Positions 6,836-10,986 of a stretch of DNA of 10,986 bases are shown one piece after another (the first letter of the stretch is position 1; each line of letters opens with the position of its first letter). Source of the stretch: an uncultured Bacilli bacterium. GTDB taxonomy: Bacteria > Bacillota_I > Bacilli_A > RF39 > UBA660. Location: assembly GCA_934162285.1 (NCBI GenBank), contig CAKPHY010000035.1, positions 1 through 10,986 of the forward strand, written 5' to 3'. The translations under genes and the position numbers were made by a program. Below the pieces are notes generated by a model, which was not told the DNA's origin, did not search any database, and saw nothing but the letters and a program-made list of their open reading frames with translations.

Positions 6836-7292
6836 TTATTAATATAAAACTTTAAAAATATGTAATATAAAATTGATAAATTTGTTTAATAGAGCTTTAG
6901 TATATTTAAATAGATAATGTGCTTGAACAGGTCTAAGTTATTAGATTTTGTGTGAGCCTTTTTATTTAGATTTATAAAATAAGTTAGCAAATTCAAAATT
7001 CTTGATTGATTAAGAAATTATTTTGATAGGCGTAAAACGATCAAATGATTATTTTATTATAATACTTGTATACTAAAATGATCGGTAGTAGCACATGTTG
7101 ATTATGATATTTTATATTGATAATTATAATGAAATTATTTTATGAAACATCAGTTTGATTGGTATATTAATGCTTGATCCAATAACTATTATTCATTGAA
7201 TCATTAAGTATTCACATTTAATAGGCATGTTGATAGTTAGACTTTAATGATATTTAACCTAGTTGTTTAATGCTTAATTTTCAGAATAAGGC
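6836..7292. other. 457-bp gap without an intact gene
   Basis: No gene of convincing length is present. Two structures can be seen: CGATCA (7038-7043) and TGATCG (7079-7084) as an inverted pair around an ATAC-TT-GTAT mini-hairpin, and a weak GGTCTAA/TTAGATT hairpin near 6931-6948 followed later by CCTTTTTATTT, which might terminate the helicase transcript. One + frame from 6917 to 7261 is protein-like only if seven TGA codons are read through and a few TAA/TAG ignored, so it could be a decayed gene. No clear promoter for the transporter was found. Confidence 0.45.
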
Positions 7293-7328
7293 AAAAAACT
7301 TCTAATATAATTTATTAGGAGGTTTTTT
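7293..7328 (+). promoter_or_regulatory. Hairpin sequestering the transporter ribosome binding site
   Basis: AAAAAACTTCTAAT (7293-7306) pairs with ATTAGGAGGTTTTTT (7314-7328) through a 7-nt loop, with one G bulge and one G-T pair. The right arm holds the whole Shine-Dalgarno TTAGGAGG (7315-7322) and ends directly at ATG 7329. With its six terminal T residues it also looks like a terminator. It could lower translation until opened by heat, a ligand or a protein, or act as an attenuator. Function is inferred from pairing only. Confidence 0.5.
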
Positions 7329-8558
7329 ATGTGGAGGTTTGTTAAAAAATATTGGTTTCCTATTTCAATATTGTTATCAATTATTATAGGAAGTTTATGT
7401 GGAAATTATTTGGGAGAACGTGCTAGTGTATTAAAACCTGTTGGAGATATATTTTTAAATTTAATGTTTACAATAGTTGTACCTCTTGTATTTTTTACTA
7501 TTTCAAGTAGTATTGCTTCCATGATTGATCTTAAAAGATTAGGTAAAATAATGGGATATAGTCTAATTGTTTTTACTACAACGTGTATTATTGCATCAAT
7601 TGTAATGTTAGTCAGTGTTAAGTTGATAAATCCACTTGGTAGTAATAGTGTTTTAATTGATGCAACAGAAACGGTAAAAAATTTAAGTATTGGTGAACAA
7701 ATAGTAAGTGCTTTAACTGTTAATGATTTTAGTGAGTTACTATCACGAAATAATATGTTACCGCTTGTTATTTTTTCTATTCTTTTTGGAGTAGGAGTTA
7801 GTTCTTTAGGTGAAAAAGGTAGAAAACTTAGTCTTAATTTGGAACTTGCTTCTAAAGCTTTAATGAAAGTAGTTCATATTATTATGTATTATGCACCAAT
7901 TGGTTTATGTGCATATTTTATGAATCTTGTTGGAACTTTTGGCGTTAGTTTAATTAGTGGTTATTTACGTAGTTTTATTTTATATACGGTTGTAGGAGTA
8001 ATATATTATTTAGTTTTTTATACTATATATGCATATGTTGCTGGTGGAGAATTAGCAATTAAGAATTTTTATAAGAATGCTTTAAATCCTACTGTTGTGG
8101 CACTTGCGACTCAATCATCTTTAGCAACACTCCCAACAAATCTAGAATCGGCATCTAATATGGGAATATCTGAAGATATTAGAGAAGTATCGATGAGTGT
8201 TGGAAGTACGATGAATATGCATGGCAGTGTCATGGCTTCGGTCTTAAAAATAAGTTTTCTATTTTCAGTTTTTGGAAGAAGTTTTACGGGATTAGATACA
8301 TATTTAATAGCTATCTTAATATCAGTATTAAGTGGCGTTGTAATGAGTGGTATTCCTTCAGGTGGTTTAATAGGGGAAATGCTAATTGTTAGTATGTATT
8401 CTTTTCCAGTAGGAGCATTCTTAATTATTTCAACAATTGGTATTATAGTTGATGCACCTGCAACAGCACTGAATGTTATGGGAAATCCAACTAGTGCAAT
8501 GCTAGTATCAAGATTAGTAGAAGGTAAAAATTGGTTAAAGAAAAAGCTCACGCCGTGA
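7329..8558 (+). CDS. DAACS-family amino acid/carboxylate transporter, atypical site
   Basis: Integral membrane protein of 409 residues in the sodium:dicarboxylate symporter (SDF, GltP/GltT/SstT-like) family, with hydrophobic helices throughout and re-entrant loop sequences. The HP1 tip reads TQSSLATLPT (261-270). The usual NMDGT motif is NMHGS (296-300), so the sodium-binding Asp (Asp312 in GltPh) is His298. The last helix reads DAPATALNVMGN (375-386): Asp375, Thr379 and Asn382 are kept, but the Arg that binds side-chain carboxylates (Arg397 in GltPh) is Ala378 and the sodium-binding Asp405 is Asn386. An acidic substrate is therefore unlikely; a neutral amino acid or other solute and altered ion coupling are more plausible. 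ATG follows TTAGGAGG by 6 nt. Its TGA stop lies inside the terminator shared with the convergent glmS gene. Confidence 0.85.
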   Translation: MWRFVKKYWFPISILLSIIIGSLCGNYLGERASVLKPVGDIFLNLMFTIVVPLVFFTISSSIASMIDLKRLGKIMGYSLIVFTTTCIIASIVMLVSVKLINPLGSNSVLIDATETVKNLSIGEQIVSALTVNDFSELLSRNNMLPLVIFSILFGVGVSSLGEKGRKLSLNLELASKALMKVVHIIMYYAPIGLCAYFMNLVGTFGVSLISGYLRSFILYTVVGVIYYLVFYTIYAYVAGGELAIKNFYKNALNPTVVALATQSSLATLPTNLESASNMGISEDIREVSMSVGSTMNMHGSVMASVLKISFLFSVFGRSFTGLDTYLIAILISVLSGVVMSGIPSGGLIGEMLIVSMYSFPVGAFLIISTIGIIVDAPATALNVMGNPTSAMLVSRLVEGKNWLKKKLTP

Positions 8559-8564
8559 GCTTTT
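8542..8564. terminator. Bidirectional terminator between transporter and glmS
   Basis: A 10-bp stem (8542-8551 with 8555-8564), AAAAGCTCAC and GTGAGCTTTT, closes on a 3-nt GCC loop. It has T runs on both strands and so serves both convergent genes. The transporter stop codon (8556-8558) is inside the stem and the glmS stop (8563-8565) overlaps its edge, leaving only 4 bp between the genes. Confidence 0.9.
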
Positions 8565-10356
8565 ATTCTACTGTAACGGATTTAGCTAAATTTTTAGGTT
8601 TATCAATGTCACAATCTCTTAATTTTGCAACTTCATAAGCAATTAACTGTAAAGGAATTACAGTAAGTAATGGTTGAAGCAACGGATGAATACTAGGAAT
8701 AATAACTTTTTTATCAAAACAACTATTATCTAAATTTTCATTTGAAATCAAAATGGTTTTAGCACCTCTTGCTTTTACTTCTTTTACATTACTAATAGTT
8801 TTATCTTTGATACTATTATCAGTTATAATAGCAATAACAGGGGTATCTTTATCAATTAAAGATATAGTACCATGTTTAAGTTCGCCAGCAGCATAGGCTT
8901 CACTATGAATATAGGAAATCTCTTTTAATTTTAATGATCCTTCTAAAGCGATAGCATAATCAATACCTCTACCTAGGAAGAAAATATCATCATCTTTGTA
9001 AATTTCTTCAGCTATTTTTTGGTAGATATCGTTGTTAATTAGTTGTTCTATTTTATTAGGAAGTAATTTTATTTCTTTTAATATTTCAATTATTTCATCT
9101 TTATTTAAAAGATTGTTTTTATTAGCAATAGTAAGACTAATTAAAGAAAATATGGCAACTTGAGCTGAGTATGCTTTTGTTGTAGCAACAGCTATTTCAT
9201 TTCCTGCTTCAGTATATAAGACAATGTCTGATTCTCTAGCAATAGAACTTTCTTTTACATTTATAATTCCTAAAGTATCGATTTTGTTTTCTTTAGCTAG
9301 TTTTAAAGATGCTAGAGTATCAGCAGTTTCTCCTGATTGTGATACAACAATAACTAACTCTTTTTCATTAAAGAAATGTTTTTTATAACGATATTCACTA
9401 GCTATTTCAACATCTACTGGAATATTAGCATAATTTTCAATTAAATTTTTACCAATTAACCCAGCATGGTATGCACTACCACAGGCAACAATAGTTATTT
9501 TTTCATATTTTGATAAATCAGGTATCTTATCACCAATTTTATTATTATCTATATATTTATCAAATGTTTTTTTGATGACACTAGGTTCTTCATGTATTTC
9601 TTTTAGCATGAAGTGTTCATAGCCATTTTTTTCGATATCCATAGCGTCTCCACTAAATATTTTTATGTCTTTTGTTATTACTTTATTTTTTTTATCGTAA
9701 CATTCTATTTTATCTTTAGTTATTTTAGCAAATTCTAAATCATCTAAAGTTATATATTTATTTGTATACTTTAAAATAGCGGGAACATCGCTGGCAATAA
9801 AATTTTCATTATAACCAACACCAATTATTAAAGGACTAGCATTTTTTACTGTGTATAAAGTATCTTTATCATCACTGCAAATAATTCCTAAAGCATATGA
9901 ACCTTTTACTATAGTTTTAAATTCTTCAATACTTTTAATCATATTTTGATTTTTTTGATATAAAAAATTGAGTAAAGCACAGCCAACTTCTGAATCGGTC
10001 TCAGTTTTGAAAGTATAGCCTTTATTAATTAATTCTTTTTTTATTTCTTCATAATTTTCAATAATTCCGTTGTGAACTAATGTAATTTTACCAACTTGAT
10101 GAGGATGAGCATTTATTTCATTTGCTTCTCCATGCGTTGCCCATCTTGTGTGTCCTATTCCTAAAGTAGATTTTTCATCAAAATTTACTTTGTTTTTTAA
10201 ATTTTTAATTTTACCTTTATTTTTTAAAATTTTTATATCATCTGTTAAGAAAGCTATTCCCGCAGAGTCATAGCCTCTATATTCTAATTTTTCTAAGCCA
10301 TTAATTAAAATTTCAATGGCGTTTTTTTTACCAATGTATCCAACGATACCACACAT
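8563..10356 (-). CDS. glmS: Glutamine-fructose-6-phosphate aminotransferase (isomerizing)
   Basis: Makes glucosamine-6-phosphate from fructose-6-phosphate and glutamine, the first committed step to UDP-GlcNAc for the cell wall; cytosolic. At 597 residues it is full length. The N-terminal glutaminase (about 1-220) has the nucleophile Cys2 in MCGIVGYIG and HTRWATHGE (69-77). Two SIS sugar-isomerase domains follow, with ACGSAYHAG (Cys292) and SQSGE (339-343) in the first. The C-terminus AKSVTVE carries Lys592, equivalent to the catalytic-loop Lys603 of the E. coli enzyme. ATG 10356 follows GAGG (10365-10368) by 8 nt and is required because Cys2 must be exposed after Met removal. It is controlled by the glmS ribozyme in its leader. 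It is a housekeeping gene and shows no damage. Confidence 0.98.
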   Translation of the reverse strand: MCGIVGYIGKKNAIEILINGLEKLEYRGYDSAGIAFLTDDIKILKNKGKIKNLKNKVNFDEKSTLGIGHTRWATHGEANEINAHPHQVGKITLVHNGIIENYEEIKKELINKGYTFKTETDSEVGCALLNFLYQKNQNMIKSIEEFKTIVKGSYALGIICSDDKDTLYTVKNASPLIIGVGYNENFIASDVPAILKYTNKYITLDDLEFAKITKDKIECYDKKNKVITKDIKIFSGDAMDIEKNGYEHFMLKEIHEEPSVIKKTFDKYIDNNKIGDKIPDLSKYEKITIVACGSAYHAGLIGKNLIENYANIPVDVEIASEYRYKKHFFNEKELVIVVSQSGETADTLASLKLAKENKIDTLGIINVKESSIARESDIVLYTEAGNEIAVATTKAYSAQVAIFSLISLTIANKNNLLNKDEIIEILKEIKLLPNKIEQLINNDIYQKIAEEIYKDDDIFFLGRGIDYAIALEGSLKLKEISYIHSEAYAAGELKHGTISLIDKDTPVIAIITDNSIKDKTISNVKEVKARGAKTILISNENLDNSCFDKKVIIPSIHPLLQPLLTVIPLQLIAYEVAKLRDCDIDKPKNLAKSVTVE

Positions 10357-10433
10357 ATTATTTACCTCTTTCTATAATAAGAACATGTGTGATATATTTT
10401 TGTTACAATCTTGATTTTGTTTTTTATATATAT

Positions 10434-10516
10434 CTTAACGGGTCAATTAACCGTAGTAGCATCCGCCGAAATTTTCGATAACTACTTCCTCGTCACCAAT
10501 TTAATGGTCTGGCGCT
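10434..10516 (-). ncRNA. glmS ribozyme: glmS ribozyme-riboswitch
   Basis: In the leader of glmS the - strand carries the conserved core in order: AGCGCCAGACC, GGTGACGAGG, GTTATCGA, TTTCGGCGGATG, then ACGG...CCCGTTAAGA. AGTAG and CTACT pair around the central CGAAA/TTTCG element. This is the self-cleaving riboswitch that uses glucosamine-6-phosphate as cofactor; cleavage is expected between A at 10516 and G at 10515, and the cut mRNA is degraded, lowering GlmS. The outer P3-P4 arms are short and A+T-rich, as fits this genome. The core ends about 78 nt before the start codon. Confidence 0.95.
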
Positions 10517-10549
10517 AATTACAAATTATTCCTTTCTAGTTTTGTAATT
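10517..10549 (-). repeat. Leader hairpin abutting the ribozyme cleavage site
   Basis: AATTACAAA and TTTGTAATT form a perfect 9-bp stem with a 15-nt loop, directly before the nucleotide 5' of the cleavage point. The predicted transcript starts near 10552, so this hairpin makes up almost the whole piece that the ribozyme removes. It may cap the 5' end or keep the leader from misfolding with the ribozyme core. Confidence 0.6.
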
Positions 10550-10558
10550 TTCTATTAT

Positions 10559-10587
10559 ATTATATTATAATTGCCTTTTTGAGTCAA
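10559..10587 (-). promoter_or_regulatory. Sigma-A promoter of glmS
   Basis: On the - strand TTGACT (10587-10582), a 17-bp spacer and TATAAT (10564-10559) give a near-consensus promoter. Transcription should start near 10552, about 36 nt before the ribozyme cleavage site. Confidence 0.85.
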
Positions 10588-10949
10588 AGTTTTATCCTTT
10601 AAAACAATTCCCAATGTGTTCTTTTTTTTATAAATTTCTAAAAAATAGTTAATTGTTGCATAAATTTATATTAGGACATTTTTGAAAGATAATGATTTAT
10701 CCGGTAAAATTATAAAACATTATGTGCTAATGATGGTTGATTAGGTAATTTATTTAAAGAAATAAAAGAGTTATGCCTAGTTCTAAAGTAGATGGTTGAA
10801 TGAATATTTGGTGGATATTATCATACTAGTGAATTAATCACTAAAGGAAAGTGATATCAAAGATTGAATAAACACTTTGTAAAAACAGATTGACACGATT
10901 TTTATTTTGTAATCTTTAGTTTTGCAGCAAAACTTTGCAAAGCCTTATA
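10588..10949. other. Gene-free right end with a possible gene relic
   Basis: No intact gene is visible. On the + strand, 10708-10947 is one frame interrupted by a single TAG (10789) and by TGA at 10738, 10801, 10852 and 10891. Taking each TGA as Trp gives protein-like text such as YHTSELITKGK, YQRLNKHFVKTD and HDFYFVIFSFAAKL. It is followed by a good terminator at 10950. This fits a decayed gene, or chance in A+T-rich DNA. I recognise no family. Confidence 0.35.
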
Positions 10950-10973
10950 AAAAAAGGGCAGAAGCCCTTTTTT
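10950..10973. terminator. Strong bidirectional hairpin terminator
   Basis: AAAAAAGGGC (10950-10959) and GCCCTTTTTT (10964-10973) form a perfect 10-bp stem with an AGAA loop, T-tailed on both strands. On the + strand it would end the possible relic gene just before it. On the - strand it could end a gene that lies beyond the window. Confidence 0.85.
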
Positions 10974-10986
10974 GAGTGTTGTGTAA

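Noticed and set aside
8111..8551. 146-codon reading frame on the - strand within the transporter gene
   Set aside because: Fully antisense to conserved transporter motifs; no ribosome site or family resemblance.
1..10986. Use of genetic code 4 (TGA as Trp) across the window
   Set aside because: Intact genes use TGG for Trp at the sites checked and run long without internal TGA, and the PHP-ATPase and transporter genes end in TGA at sensible positions.

Overview
The window is very A+T-rich chromosomal DNA with low-GC Firmicutes/Mollicutes-type features: purine-rich Shine-Dalgarno sites, sigma-A-type promoters, T-tailed hairpin terminators and a glmS ribozyme ahead of glmS. Trp is written TGG in the genes checked, and two genes end in TGA, so the standard bacterial code fits. 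An uncultured gut-type Bacilli, Erysipelotrichia or RF39-like lineage would match, but the species cannot be named from sequence alone.

Left part (1-3804): a self-contained three-gene operon on the + strand. It starts with a consensus promoter overlaid by two near-identical palindromes. Gene 1 is a Fic-domain protein (predicted AMPylator) with an N-terminal helix-turn-helix and its own inhibitory motif. Gene 2 is a PHP phosphoesterase fused to an SMC/ABC-type ATPase (TrlF-like, same architecture as the single-gene Ppl defence protein). Gene 3 is a 91-residue acidic protein of unknown function whose start lies inside gene 2. One strong terminator closes the operon. The layout suggests an autoregulated defence or stress module, which is an inference.

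Middle (3805-4546): gene-poor DNA with relics: a tRNA-like 5' fragment on the - strand, a T-tailed hairpin, a 29-bp palindrome, and the frameshifted end of a winged-helix gene. This looks like scar tissue at the edge of an accessory island. Next comes a UvrD/Rep-family helicase (4547-6835) with a membrane-anchor helix at its N-terminus and a probable nuclease-like insert.

Right part (6836-10986): a long gap without a gene, then a DAACS-family transporter (7329-8558) whose usual cation- and carboxylate-binding residues are changed, and whose ribosome binding site is buried in a hairpin. It converges on glmS (- strand, 10356-8563), with one bidirectional hairpin between them. glmS has a textbook glmS ribozyme in its leader and a consensus promoter. 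The last 400 bases hold no intact gene, only a possible gene relic and a final hairpin terminator.
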